NCBI GenBank assembly: GCA_044235425.1
Contig: JBIIHW010000022.1
Coordinates: 26,795-90,794, forward strand
Length of the DNA: 64,000 bases
Source: JBJSXJ01 sp044235425
GTDB lineage: Bacteria; Planctomycetota; Planctomycetia; Pirellulales; Pirellulaceae
Direction of reading: 5' to 3'
Under the pieces are notes generated by a model. It was given only the letters and a program-made list of their open reading frames with translations. It was not told the origin of the DNA and made no database searches. Positions 25,895 through 34,525 of the stretch are shown here, in pieces; the stretch's first letter is position 1; every line of letters starts with the position of its first letter. A program made the translations under genes and the position numbers.

Positions 25895-28800
25895 CCGGTG
25901 TTTCCGGGAGCGATTCGGGATCAAAGCCAGCTCTGCGAGCCGGATTATTCGCTTGATCGTCCACTTGAAAATCGTGTTTGGTGAGCTGATCTAGCGGGGA
26001 ACGATCGTGTTGCAGCTGTTTCCACATTACCATGCCCACCGAAGGCTGCTCCAATAACCAGTTTTCTTGTCGCGCCTGGTCGCGATCGCGCAGCGTGTAT
26101 TCGCTTAGTGGGTTGGCCTGACCTGCGACAGCCACCTTCAGTAGCACCGCATCGTTGGGATAAAAGTTGCCCGACCCGGAAAGGTGCGGACGTTTACGAG
26201 TCGGTTCAAGACCGGCGGCCCATTGCATTTCAAACAACGTGAGTGGAGTGGGGGCGGTGAGCGAGCTTTGGGTCGACAGAAAAATGCAATTCGTCAGCTC
26301 GCTGACCAGATCAAGCGGAAAACGTGTTTGGGCGTCGAGCGTCATGAGACAGAGCGGTTGTCCCATGGCGGCTGTCACCTGCGACAGCTGCAGCGCGATA
26401 CCTTGCGAGGGCAGTGGCTGACCACGCGCACCACTCGTTTCAATCAGACCTTCCGACGAAGCGAACAATCCTTGCTGCCAAGCCAACCGAAAAGGCACTC
26501 CTTTGAGCGATCGAATGAGCGTAGCTTGCCCGCGAACGACACAATTCCTTAGGGTGATCAGCGGAGTGGTGGTGTCGCGCGCACCTTTCATGTCCATCAT
26601 CGTTTCCGTTGGTGGCGGTTCCACGAACTGGAAAAATGCCGCTCGATGCAACGGGCGACCACCTTTCACCACGTTGCGAATGGTGAGCGAACAATCATTC
26701 CATTCGACTTGACCGGGGTGATCAAGTTCGAAGAGGGACCAGTCGTTCGATGGATCCGGTGGTAAAACCAACTCGACTGGCACTCGATCCCAGGTGAGCG
26801 AACTGCGCACGATGCGGATCAGCCGATGATCGACGACGGACGTGGAATTACCTGGAGCGAAGCGCACGATCGGCTGATAGCCGGCTCCCGCACGGACCGT
26901 GACGTGACGTGCGGCGAGCGACACATCGCAGGGCTGCTCGGTGCGTTCACCATCAAATCGCAACTCGATCAGTTCCACGTTGGGTAAGTTCACGGCTTGT
27001 CGAAAAGCAGCCCGCAGAGAATCGAAGCGTCGAGCATCTCGATCGGTGCTGGAAAGAGTCTCGGGGGCTCCCACGATCAGACGTCGGATCTTGAGCGAGT
27101 GGCTACCACTGAGCGGCTCGTCGTCGGTCGTCGCCGCGTTACGCTCGGCCGACTCACGAGCTACAGGCTCACGGGCTACAGGCTCACGGGCTACAGGCTC
27201 ACGGGCTGGTGCATCGGAGGCGCGCGAATCACTTAGTTCGGTTCGCACGCTGTTGAGATTACCGCTGGTATTGCCGCTGGCTCCGCTGCCGCTGCCACTG
27301 GCGCCGCTGCCGCTGTCGCCACTGCCACCGCTGTCGCTTCCGCGCGCTTCACGTGCCGTGCTGCTGCTTTCGCTCGTGGTTCGCTCAGGATTGTTTGTGT
27401 CGATGGTTTTGTCGACAGTCTTTCCCTCGGTATTCGTGGTGGCAGGATTGCCGGTAGCAGAGTCTGGCAGGTTCGCGGGAATGGTGGTGGATCCCGGGGC
27501 ATTGACGTTTGTGTTGACTCCGGCACCCGCCGCCCGACCGGCGGACTCGCCTCCGCTTTCGTCGGTCGAGTTGTTCGTTGTGGGCGTGGTCGCGGGGGCC
27601 GTGGAGCTGGGGCTGCCGCGCGCCGAATCTTCACTGCTGGCCGGTGAGCGTTCTTCCTGGGTGGCATTCGCATCGGTGGCAGGCTGTTCGTCGGGGGGAG
27701 GACGCCGTGTGGGCTGCTGCAGGGGATCCACCATCCAGCGTGAGGGTGGATTGGCGGTGGGTGAAGTGCGGCTGGAGGAGCTGGACTGGCGAGCGGTTTC
27801 GGCAGCTGTTGGGTACTCCGGCCGAACTGGGGCCAGGCTGCGATCTCGGCTTGTCGAACCACGGTATTCGATCCAAGCGACGACCGCTGCCAGTGCAACG
27901 GCAACAGCGATCCAAGGACCGTGAAGCTGCCACCAGGATTGTGCCGGTAATGGTTCCGGTAACCAGGCTGACGAGCGGCTAGCGGTGGTCGTTAAGCCGA
28001 GTTGTTGCGACAGTTGACTGAGCGCTTTGCAGAGTTCCGCGGGCGTCTGCACTCGACGCCCCGGTTGTTTGGCCAGCAACCGCTGGACCAGGGCGTTCAT
28101 TTCATCGGGCAAGTCCGGGCGGAAGGTGCGTAAATCGGGCGGCGGATCGCTGCTGTGACTCAAGAGCTTCTGCAGCACCGTGCCGTCGGGAAACGGTGGA
28201 CGCCCTGTCAGCATGTAGAAGAGCGTACAGCCGAGCGAATAGAGATCGCTGCGTACGTCGGCACAGCGTGGATCTCGAGCTTGTTCGGGTGAGACGTAGT
28301 CAAACGTTCCTAGTGTTACGCCCGTGGCGGTCAGATCCCCCTGCGGCGTTTCGATCTGATGCAATCGCGCCAGCCCCATGTCCACCAATTTGATCCGCTG
28401 ATCGGCCGTCACCAGGACGTTGGAAGGCTTGATGTCCCGATGGACGACGCCCCGCTGAGCTGCATGATCCAGGGCTTGAGCTAATTGAGTGGTGAAGTCA
28501 ATCACCTCTGTCAGCGACAGGGGACCTTGGTTTGCGACCAGGTCACGCAGATTATCACCGTCGATGTATTCAAAGACGATGTAGTTGAGGCTCTCCTGTT
28601 CGCCGACATAATAGACTCGAGCGATATTGGGATGATCGAGTCGGGCGGCGCTTTGGGCTTCATTTTGAAACCGCCGCACGGTGTCTTGAGCAGCGGGATC
28701 GAAGCTGGTCGCGATTGCGGGGAGTACTTTCACCGCCACGATCCGGCCCAGTTTGGTGTCCACGCCGCGAAAGACGGCTCCCATGCCGCCACCACCCACG

Positions 28801-28961
28801 AACTTCTCCAGATGGAAATGGCCGAGTGTCGTGCCTTCTAAATTGGCACCTAGCTCGCGCACCCCAGCCAACAAGGCTGGTGGAGGTAAATCACTGCCCG
28901 GCGGGCGCTGACTCAGCACCGTCGCATCGTTCAGTTGAAGTTCAGGGTGCTGATCCGCCAT
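25818..28961 (-). CDS. Membrane Ser/Thr protein kinase with large beta-helix-like extracytoplasmic domain
   Basis: 1047 aa from the ATG at 28961. An in-frame TTG at 29135 would add a second, N-terminal membrane span and is less likely. The kinase domain (about 49-320) has glycine loop GGGGMG, AVKVLP, HRD at 174-176, DMG in place of DFG and DYVSPEQA. One span follows at about 350-370. A very long Pro/Ser/Thr/Gly/Asp linker (about 375-620) includes tandem Pro-Val-Ala-Arg-Glu units (27163-27206). The C-terminal part (about 630-1000) is rich in short beta-strand motifs with regular hydrophobics (VELIELRFDG, HVTVRAG, PLITLRNCVV), resembling a parallel beta-helix/pectate-lyase-like fold. Inference: a cytoplasmic kinase coupled to an outside ligand-binding domain. 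The last 77 nt overlap the secretin gene antisense. Confidence 0.9.
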   Translation of the reverse strand: MADQHPELQLNDATVLSQRPPGSDLPPPALLAGVRELGANLEGTTLGHFHLEKFVGGGGMGAVFRGVDTKLGRIVAVKVLPAIATSFDPAAQDTVRRFQNEAQSAARLDHPNIARVYYVGEQESLNYIVFEYIDGDNLRDLVANQGPLSLTEVIDFTTQLAQALDHAAQRGVVHRDIKPSNVLVTADQRIKLVDMGLARLHQIETPQGDLTATGVTLGTFDYVSPEQARDPRCADVRSDLYSLGCTLFYMLTGRPPFPDGTVLQKLLSHSSDPPPDLRTFRPDLPDEMNALVQRLLAKQPGRRVQTPAELCKALSQLSQQLGLTTTASRSSAWLPEPLPAQSWWQLHGPWIAVAVALAAVVAWIEYRGSTSRDRSLAPVRPEYPTAAETARQSSSSSRTSPTANPPSRWMVDPLQQPTRRPPPDEQPATDANATQEERSPASSEDSARGSPSSTAPATTPTTNNSTDESGGESAGRAAGAGVNTNVNAPGSTTIPANLPDSATGNPATTNTEGKTVDKTIDTNNPERTTSESSSTAREARGSDSGGSGDSGSGASGSGSGASGNTSGNLNSVRTELSDSRASDAPAREPVAREPVAREPVARESAERNAATTDDEPLSGSHSLKIRRLIVGAPETLSSTDRDARRFDSLRAAFRQAVNLPNVELIELRFDGERTEQPCDVSLAARHVTVRAGAGYQPIVRFAPGNSTSVVDHRLIRIVRSSLTWDRVPVELVLPPDPSNDWSLFELDHPGQVEWNDCSLTIRNVVKGGRPLHRAAFFQFVEPPPTETMMDMKGARDTTTPLITLRNCVVRGQATLIRSLKGVPFRLAWQQGLFASSEGLIETSGARGQPLPSQGIALQLSQVTAAMGQPLCLMTLDAQTRFPLDLVSELTNCIFLSTQSSLTAPTPLTLFEMQWAAGLEPTRKRPHLSGSGNFYPNDAVLLKVAVAGQANPLSEYTLRDRDQARQENWLLEQPSVGMVMWKQLQHDRSPLDQLTKHDFQVDDQANNPARRAGFDPESLPETPATAQTTKPVESSAREATDDDQAERP

Positions 28962-29433
28962 GCCATCACCACTGCCATCGGATTCAGTTCGCGGCTGCAC
29001 AATCCTCTGCACACTCCGCGAACCAATGCGTAATTGCCACGAATTCGTGCATCTTGCCAGCCAGAAAAGTAGGACGGCTGACAAAACCCACGCATAGATA
29101 GGCTTGAATGTAAAAGCCGGGACCACAGCCGTCAACGAAATTTGCCTAAAACTATCCGCTCGGCGCTGCTCCGCGCATGCTGCGCAATCTTCGTGCGAAT
29201 GTTCAAACTCTAGGCAGAGTCTGCCTGGATTACGACGTTGTCCGGATTCGCTACGATTTTTTCGTAATGATTAACTCCTTATCTATCAATACTCTCTCGC
29301 CTTTTTCCGCCATTTGGATTTCAGCTCTGGCACTAGATCTGCATTGCTGAGCGTCGAGGCGATGTGAGCGTCTTGCAGTGCGACGCTCGTCAGCAAGAAG
29401 AACCAGGGAAAAGGAAAGGCGGAGTAGCAAAAC
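28962..29433. other. Divergent intergenic region, kinase 2 / amt
   Basis: 472 nt between the minus-strand kinase start and the plus-strand ammonium transporter. The only clear element is the sigma-54-type promoter. The frame upstream of the kinase stays open to a TTG at 29135. No other gene is seen. Confidence 0.6.
29328..29343 (+). promoter_or_regulatory. Sigma-54 (RpoN)-type -24/-12 promoter for the ammonium transporter
   Basis: TGGCACTAGATCTGCA carries the invariant GG and GC dinucleotides exactly 12 nt apart and matches the sigma-54 consensus (TGGCAC-N5-TTGCW) except for one base. It is correctly oriented about 90 nt upstream of amt. Nitrogen-controlled amt genes are classical RpoN targets. 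Confidence 0.65.
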
Positions 29434-31194
29434 ATGAGATGGATGAATTTGAAAAGTGGCGGGCTACGTCGACACGTAGCTTTGTGGGCGGTCCTGCTGG
29501 CCACCGGTTGGTCAGCGATCGCGGGTGCTCAGGATGCGCCCGCTAAGCCCGACGCAGCGGCACCGGAAGCTGCGGCGCCAGCGGCGGCGGCGGAAACACC
29601 TGCGGCGGCACCCGCTGCGGCTCCTCCCGTGTTGCCACCGTACTTCTCGGGTGCCAATCCTGATCCTGCGAAGCCCATTTGGCCCGACTCGACCGGTGCC
29701 GGTGCGGGCGTCTGGATCACGCCTGCCGGTGATGGCGCAGGGGACAAGCCCGAAGAGCTGAAGTCCACGGACTTGTACGATCGAATCGCTCATAACATGT
29801 TCTCAATCAACATGGTCTGGGTGATGCTGGCCGGCTTTTTGGTGATGTTCATGCAAGCTGGTTTCGCGATGGTGGAAACCGGTTTAACTCGCGCGAAGAA
29901 CTCGGCCCACACGGTGGCGATGAACTTTATGGTTTACCCGCTAGGGTGTATCGCTTTCTGGGCGTATGGCTTCGCCTTAGGTTGGGGAAATTGGTTTAAC
30001 GGCCCTGTGGCTCCCGGCTGGTACGCTTCGCTGGGGCCCGGTCTCTCTGTCCTCAACGAGGGCGTGGGCATCGGTGGTGATCCCGCGACTCCGGGTGTGT
30101 TCACCTATGGCCTCCTGGGACTAAAGGGCTTCTTCCTCAGCGGCTGTGATGACGTCAGCGTCATGGCGATGTTTTTCTTCATGATGGTCTTCATGGATAC
30201 AACGGCGACGATTCCCACCGGATCGATGTGCGAACGTTGGAGCTGGAAGAATTTCTGTTTGTTTGGTCTGTGGGTCGCCCTGCCCTACTGCGTCTACGCG
30301 AACTGGGTGTGGGGTGGTGGTTGGCTCGCTCAGGCGGGCAAGAACTGGGGCTTGGGCCACGGAGCGGTCGACTTCGCCGGCTCTGCCGTCGTCCACTCGA
30401 TGGGTGGCGTGCTCGCGCTGGTGGGTGCCTACATCATTGGACCGCGTGTCGGCAAGTATGTGGATGGCAAGCCACAAGCAATTCCCGGACACCACGTGCC
30501 GATGGTCGTCATCGGAACCTTCATCCTCGCCTTCGGCTGGTTTGGGTTCAACCCCGGTTCGACCCTGTCGGGAACCGACCTTCGTATCAGCATCGTGGTC
30601 GTCAATACGATGCTGGCGGGCGTCGCCGCGGCCATCTCGACCATGTTGGTACTCTTCGCGAAGGGCCTCAAGCCGGACCCCACCATGCTTTGCAACGGCA
30701 TGCTCGCCGGACTCGTCGCCATCACGGCGCCCTGTGCATTCGTCGACGCCTGGGCGTCTGTGGTGATCGGAGCGATCGCCGGTGTACTCGTGGTCCTCAG
30801 CGTCTTCTTTTGGGACCGCATTGGAATTGACGACCCGGTCGGTGCCGTTTCCGTTCACGGGATCAACGGCATCTGGGGTGTGCTGTGCGTCGGGATCTTC
30901 GCGAACGGCAAGTACGGAGCCGGTTGGAACGGCGTCGTTCGCCCAGACATGGTGGAGAAGTACGGTTCCGATGGTGTCCGCGGTATCCTCTACGGCGACA
31001 GCTCGCAGCTGATGGCTCAGTTGCTCGCCGTCGTCACCGTGGTGATTTTCGGTGGAGTGGTGGGATATGTCTTCTTCAAGATCAGCAACCTGATCACGCC
31101 AATTCGAGTGCCCAAGGAATGGGAAACCGAAGGGCTCGACATTCCCGAAATGGGAACGCTCGGCTATCCCGAGTTCACTCCGAAGAAGTCGTAG
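29434..31194 (+). CDS. amt: Ammonium transporter Amt with extended Ala/Pro-rich N-terminus
   Basis: 586 aa, longer than typical Amt proteins. The ATG at 29434 has GGAG about 9 nt upstream. A signal peptide (about 12-32) is followed by an Ala/Pro-rich extension (about 35-85), then the 11-span Amt core from about 125 (INMVWVMLAGFLVMFMQAG, GFAMVETGL). The twin pore histidines are visible in AGSAVVHSMGG and VSVHGINGIWG, so ammonium conduction should be intact. The protein sits in the inner membrane with the extension outside. There is no adjacent glnK/glnB, unlike in many bacteria. Expression is probably RpoN-driven from 29328-29343 and ends at the hairpin 31232-31268. Confidence 0.95.
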   Translation: MRWMNLKSGGLRRHVALWAVLLATGWSAIAGAQDAPAKPDAAAPEAAAPAAAAETPAAAPAAAPPVLPPYFSGANPDPAKPIWPDSTGAGAGVWITPAGDGAGDKPEELKSTDLYDRIAHNMFSINMVWVMLAGFLVMFMQAGFAMVETGLTRAKNSAHTVAMNFMVYPLGCIAFWAYGFALGWGNWFNGPVAPGWYASLGPGLSVLNEGVGIGGDPATPGVFTYGLLGLKGFFLSGCDDVSVMAMFFFMMVFMDTTATIPTGSMCERWSWKNFCLFGLWVALPYCVYANWVWGGGWLAQAGKNWGLGHGAVDFAGSAVVHSMGGVLALVGAYIIGPRVGKYVDGKPQAIPGHHVPMVVIGTFILAFGWFGFNPGSTLSGTDLRISIVVVNTMLAGVAAAISTMLVLFAKGLKPDPTMLCNGMLAGLVAITAPCAFVDAWASVVIGAIAGVLVVLSVFFWDRIGIDDPVGAVSVHGINGIWGVLCVGIFANGKYGAGWNGVVRPDMVEKYGSDGVRGILYGDSSQLMAQLLAVVTVVIFGGVVGYVFFKISNLITPIRVPKEWETEGLDIPEMGTLGYPEFTPKKS

Positions 31195-31231
31195 GCTCGA
31201 CCTGCCCGCGAGTTGCTACTCGAACGTTTCC

Positions 31232-31268
31232 AGCCTGCCGGGATTCCCTATCCCGGCAGGCTTTTTTT
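31232..31268 (+). terminator. Rho-independent terminator after amt
   Basis: A perfect 12-bp GC-rich stem (GCCTGCCGGGAT / ATCCCGGCAGGC), loop TCCCT, followed by seven T residues, 38 nt after the amt stop codon. It is the clearest terminator in the window. Confidence 0.92.
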
Positions 31269-31440
31269 GCGCACAGGGAGACGGGATGGTTACGCACAGG
31301 AAGACGAAGGCACCGAGAAGATCTCGAAGTTGGAAAACTTGGTCGGAGAATCCAGTGGGGTGACTTTATGCGGCTCGATGAGACGTGATTTTGATCACCA
31401 GCAGATTTCATCGTTCCTTCCTCACCCCCCCCACCAACCA

Positions 31441-31689
31441 ACAACTGACCAATGACAACTGACAACTGACAACTGACAACTGACCAATGACCAATGACCA
31501 ATGACCACTGACCACTGACCACTGACCAATGACCACTGACCACTGACCAATGACCACTGACCACTGACCACTGACCACTGACCACTGACAACTGACAACT
31601 GACAACTGACCACTGACCACTGACCACTGACCACTGACCACTGACCACTGACCACTGACCAATGACCAATGACCAATGACCAATGACAA
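31441..31689. repeat. Large heptamer array (TGACAAC / TGACCAA / TGACCAC, about 35 units)
   Basis: About 249 bp of in-phase heptamers in three variants arranged in blocks. On the minus strand these read GTTGTCA, TTGGTCA and GTGGTCA; TTGGTCA is the unit of the 17718-17808 array. A copy of the array head (GCGCACGGGGACACAA on the minus strand) lies at 31716-31731, just upstream of the array in minus orientation, as in the first array. The minus strand has no stop codon in any frame here, giving spurious proteins of repeated Ser-Val-Val-Ser-Gly-Gln-Trp. The 31195-31824 gap otherwise holds only the amt terminator and degenerate head-like sequence. Confidence 0.95.
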
Positions 31690-31824
31690 CTTCCCCCTCC
31701 TGGTCCGCCGAGCCTTTGTGTCCCCGTGCGCAGCGGCGTCCCCCGTGCGCAACAACTCGGTTGGTCATTGACACTTGTGCGCACGGAGCTTTAGGATCAC
31801 GGCAGAGGCGCGACACGAGGCGGT

Positions 31825-32952
31825 ATGTCGAATGGGGAATCGATGAAGAAAAAGACGGTGAGTGCGGCAGGGGAGCAGGTGGAGATTAGTGGGGTGCGAT
31901 TGGCGCTGAGCACACCGCATCAGCTGGATGGCGAGTGGATTGGTCAGCCCGAGGTGTTGAAGCAGTTGCTGGCCTGTTGGTTGGTGGTGGACGAGCGAGA
32001 TTTGCCGCTCACGCCGCGTCTGAGTGGTCCGCCGGGGATTGGCAAGACCGCGCTGGGGATGGCGGCCGCACGAACTCGCCAGCAGGAACTCTACATTTAT
32101 CAATGCACCGCGGATACTCGGCCCGAGGATCTATTGGTGACGCCGGTATTGGCGGAGAGCGGCAAGATTGCTTATCACGCGTCGCCGCTCGTGACGGCGA
32201 TGCTGCGTGGGGGAGTCTGCATCTTGGATGAAGGCAACCGCATGAATGAGAAGTCGTGGGCGAGTCTGGCGCCGCTGTTGGATCAGCGTCGTTATGTGGA
32301 GTCGATTGTGGCGGGGATCTCCATTCCTGCACATCGCGACTTTCGCGCCTGTGTCACCATGAATCAAGATGATTCAACCTACGAGATACCGGACTACATT
32401 TTGAGTCGTCTGCAGCCGACGCTCACGATCGGTTTTCCCAACCGTCAGGACGAACTGGCGATCTTGAAGTATCACTTGCCGTTTGCGGCGGCGGAGATGC
32501 TGGCGATTACGGTCGACTTCTTGCAACATGCGCACGAATTGAAGCTGGATTACTCCGTTCGAGACGGAATTAATTTGCTACGTTTTGCGATCAAGCGATT
32601 GGCGCAGGATCCGCAGCATCCGGTGGGGCAGGATGTGGCGTGGCGTGAGGCCTTGATGGCCTGTCTAGGCGACGATGTGCTCGATCTGCAGGCACTCGCG
32701 GATCGCCGCCGCCGCACGTTGGGCAGCGACACGGTGCCGCTAGGCTTGGGTGACTTCTTTTTCGATTCCGACGATCCGCTGCACCCTGATCGGCAGTCCG
32801 ACGAAGACGATGACGACGCGCTGAATGAAGAACTCCGTGACTCGCTGGAGGATTTCGACGACGACGACGACGATGATGATCTCGACGAATTAGACGATCT
32901 CAGTGACGAGGATGACAATCCGCACGATCCCCAGAATCCTCGGCGGCGCTAG
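31825..32952 (+). CDS. MoxR-like AAA+ ATPase with acidic C-terminal tail
   Basis: 375 aa. ATG at 31825 (GAGG 4 nt upstream); an in-frame ATG at 31843 with GGGGA upstream is an equal alternative. The AAA core has Walker A GPPGIGKT (about 70-77), Walker B CILDEGNRM, a sensor-type MNQDD segment and an ILSRLQPTL arginine-finger region, typical of MoxR/AAA_5 ATPases that remodel partner proteins or help metal insertion. The last 60 residues are dominated by Asp and Glu, including an unbroken run of eight Asp, and would be disordered and strongly acidic. The usual VWA-domain partner is not adjacent. A radical SAM gene follows on the same strand after 106 nt. Confidence 0.9.
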   Translation: MSNGESMKKKTVSAAGEQVEISGVRLALSTPHQLDGEWIGQPEVLKQLLACWLVVDERDLPLTPRLSGPPGIGKTALGMAAARTRQQELYIYQCTADTRPEDLLVTPVLAESGKIAYHASPLVTAMLRGGVCILDEGNRMNEKSWASLAPLLDQRRYVESIVAGISIPAHRDFRACVTMNQDDSTYEIPDYILSRLQPTLTIGFPNRQDELAILKYHLPFAAAEMLAITVDFLQHAHELKLDYSVRDGINLLRFAIKRLAQDPQHPVGQDVAWREALMACLGDDVLDLQALADRRRRTLGSDTVPLGLGDFFFDSDDPLHPDRQSDEDDDDALNEELRDSLEDFDDDDDDDDLDELDDLSDEDDNPHDPQNPRRR

Positions 32953-33058
32953 TTGCCGGGAGCTGGTTCGGCTTCGCGGGCGCAGTTGATCGGCGTCTGT
33001 GATATACTGCTCGGCGTGGCGACGGGATGTGGGATCGAGTAACGCGAGGCTTGCAGCG

Positions 33059-34348
33059 ATGTATCTCCGCTTGGCACGACGGATGCTGATGGAAACCGAT
33101 AAACGGTTACTCTGGAAGCTGGCCTGGAATATGGGCTGGAAGGGGATGTGGTCGATCGTGCGCCACAAACGCCGCTTGCATCGCGGCGAGTTCTTTCCAC
33201 CCTTTCTGTATCTGTCGGTCATCAATTCCTGCAATTTGCGCTGTCAAGGCTGCTGGGTCGATGTTGCGGCGAAGCAGTCTCGGATTGAAGTCGAGGCACT
33301 CGATCGACTCGTGACTGAAGCCAAACAGATGGGGAATTCTTTCTTCGGAATACTTGGCGGCGAGCCGTTCATGCATGGCGAACTGCTGGAGATCTTTCGG
33401 CGTCATCCCGATTGCTATTTTCAAGTCTTCACCAATGGGCACTTCATCACCGACGAGATTGCTCGAGAGCTGCGGAAACTGGGCAACGTCACGCCGCTGG
33501 TGAGTGTCGAGGGCAATGAGATTGTGAGTGACGAGCGGCGGGGGCGATCCGCCGTTTACAGCCAGACGTTGACGGGTCTGCAAAACCTGCTCAAGCACAA
33601 AGTCATGACGGGTGTCTGCACGAGCCTCTGCCAGACCAATTTCGATCTGCTCAGCGAAGCCTGGGTCGACCGACTCATTGACATGGGAGTGCTTTACTGC
33701 TGGTTTCATATCTATCGAGCGGTGGGGCCTGAATCGACTCCAGCCCTTTGCCTCACCCCGCAGCAGCAGCGACAAGCACGGCAATTTGTGGTCGACATGC
33801 GAGCGAAGAAACCGATTATCATCATCGATGCTTATTACGATGGTGAAGGGCAGGCACTCTGTCCCGCCGCCACCGGATTCACTCATCACGTTGGCCCATG
33901 GGGTGATATCGAACCCTGTCCGGTCATCCAGTTTGCGACGGAATCGATTTATGATCGCCAAGCGGATGGTGGTTATCGGCCGCTGAAGGAGACATTTCAG
34001 CAGTCAGAGTTCCTCCGAGATTTCCGTGATACCGCCGCTCAATCGACGCGCGGCTGCATCATCTTGGAACGTCCCGATCTGCTGCAGGAGTTGGTGGAGC
34101 GCCATGGAGCGCGGGACACCACGGCCCGGAAATCAGCGCTCGTCGAATTAAAAATGATGGAGACGCGTCCATCCCAGTTCGATCCAGCAAATGAGATTCC
34201 CGAGAAAAGCTGGGCATATCGATTGGCAAAGCGGTTGTTCTTCAACGACTATGGCGCGTATACCAAAAAGTTCCGCCTGGAGAACTGGCGCGACACTCGG
34301 AGTAGCACTCGACCAGGTGCCCCGGCTCGAGAAACAACCACGGTTTAA
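33059..34348 (+). CDS. Radical SAM enzyme
   Basis: 429 aa from the ATG at 33059, with GAGG 9 nt upstream; an upstream GTG at 32999 is also in frame. The radical SAM cluster motif C-N-L-R-C-Q-G-C (CxxxCxxC) lies at about 60-67 in LYLSVINSCNLRCQGCW. GGEPFMH and SVEGNE motifs follow, and later Cys residues (ALCPAATG, IEPCPVIQF, RGCIIL) could bind an auxiliary cluster, though not in a clear SPASM pattern. Such enzymes cleave S-adenosylmethionine to start radical chemistry; the substrate is unknown. No precursor peptide is recognised nearby. The AAA+ ATPase just upstream is the only obvious partner. Confidence 0.9.
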   Translation: MYLRLARRMLMETDKRLLWKLAWNMGWKGMWSIVRHKRRLHRGEFFPPFLYLSVINSCNLRCQGCWVDVAAKQSRIEVEALDRLVTEAKQMGNSFFGILGGEPFMHGELLEIFRRHPDCYFQVFTNGHFITDEIARELRKLGNVTPLVSVEGNEIVSDERRGRSAVYSQTLTGLQNLLKHKVMTGVCTSLCQTNFDLLSEAWVDRLIDMGVLYCWFHIYRAVGPESTPALCLTPQQQRQARQFVVDMRAKKPIIIIDAYYDGEGQALCPAATGFTHHVGPWGDIEPCPVIQFATESIYDRQADGGYRPLKETFQQSEFLRDFRDTAAQSTRGCIILERPDLLQELVERHGARDTTARKSALVELKMMETRPSQFDPANEIPEKSWAYRLAKRLFFNDYGAYTKKFRLENWRDTRSSTRPGAPARETTTV

Positions 34349-34525
34349 TCGTGGCAAAACAGCTCCGTTGGGCCGAGCGTTTTCTAGGTCTATCCGGGAT
34401 GAGCGATTGGTACCGTTTATCAATTCAGTGTGGGTGTTCACCCTAGCCCGACGCGCCAGAGCGAGGGAAAGGAAAAAAGTAAACGACCGTTCTCAGGGAT
34501 GTTCCGTTGTTTGTCGACAACGGTT

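Noticed and set aside
26941..27924. Plus-strand 327-aa open frame
   Set aside because: Shadow of the low-complexity stalk of kinase 2, whose domains on the other strand are clear.
31441..31689. Possible CRISPR array
   Set aside because: Units are contiguous 7-mers with no spacers, and no cas genes are present.
31175..31816. Long minus-strand frames of repeated SVVSGQW residues
   Set aside because: Products of the heptamer array, which lacks stops in all three minus frames; no start signal or family.
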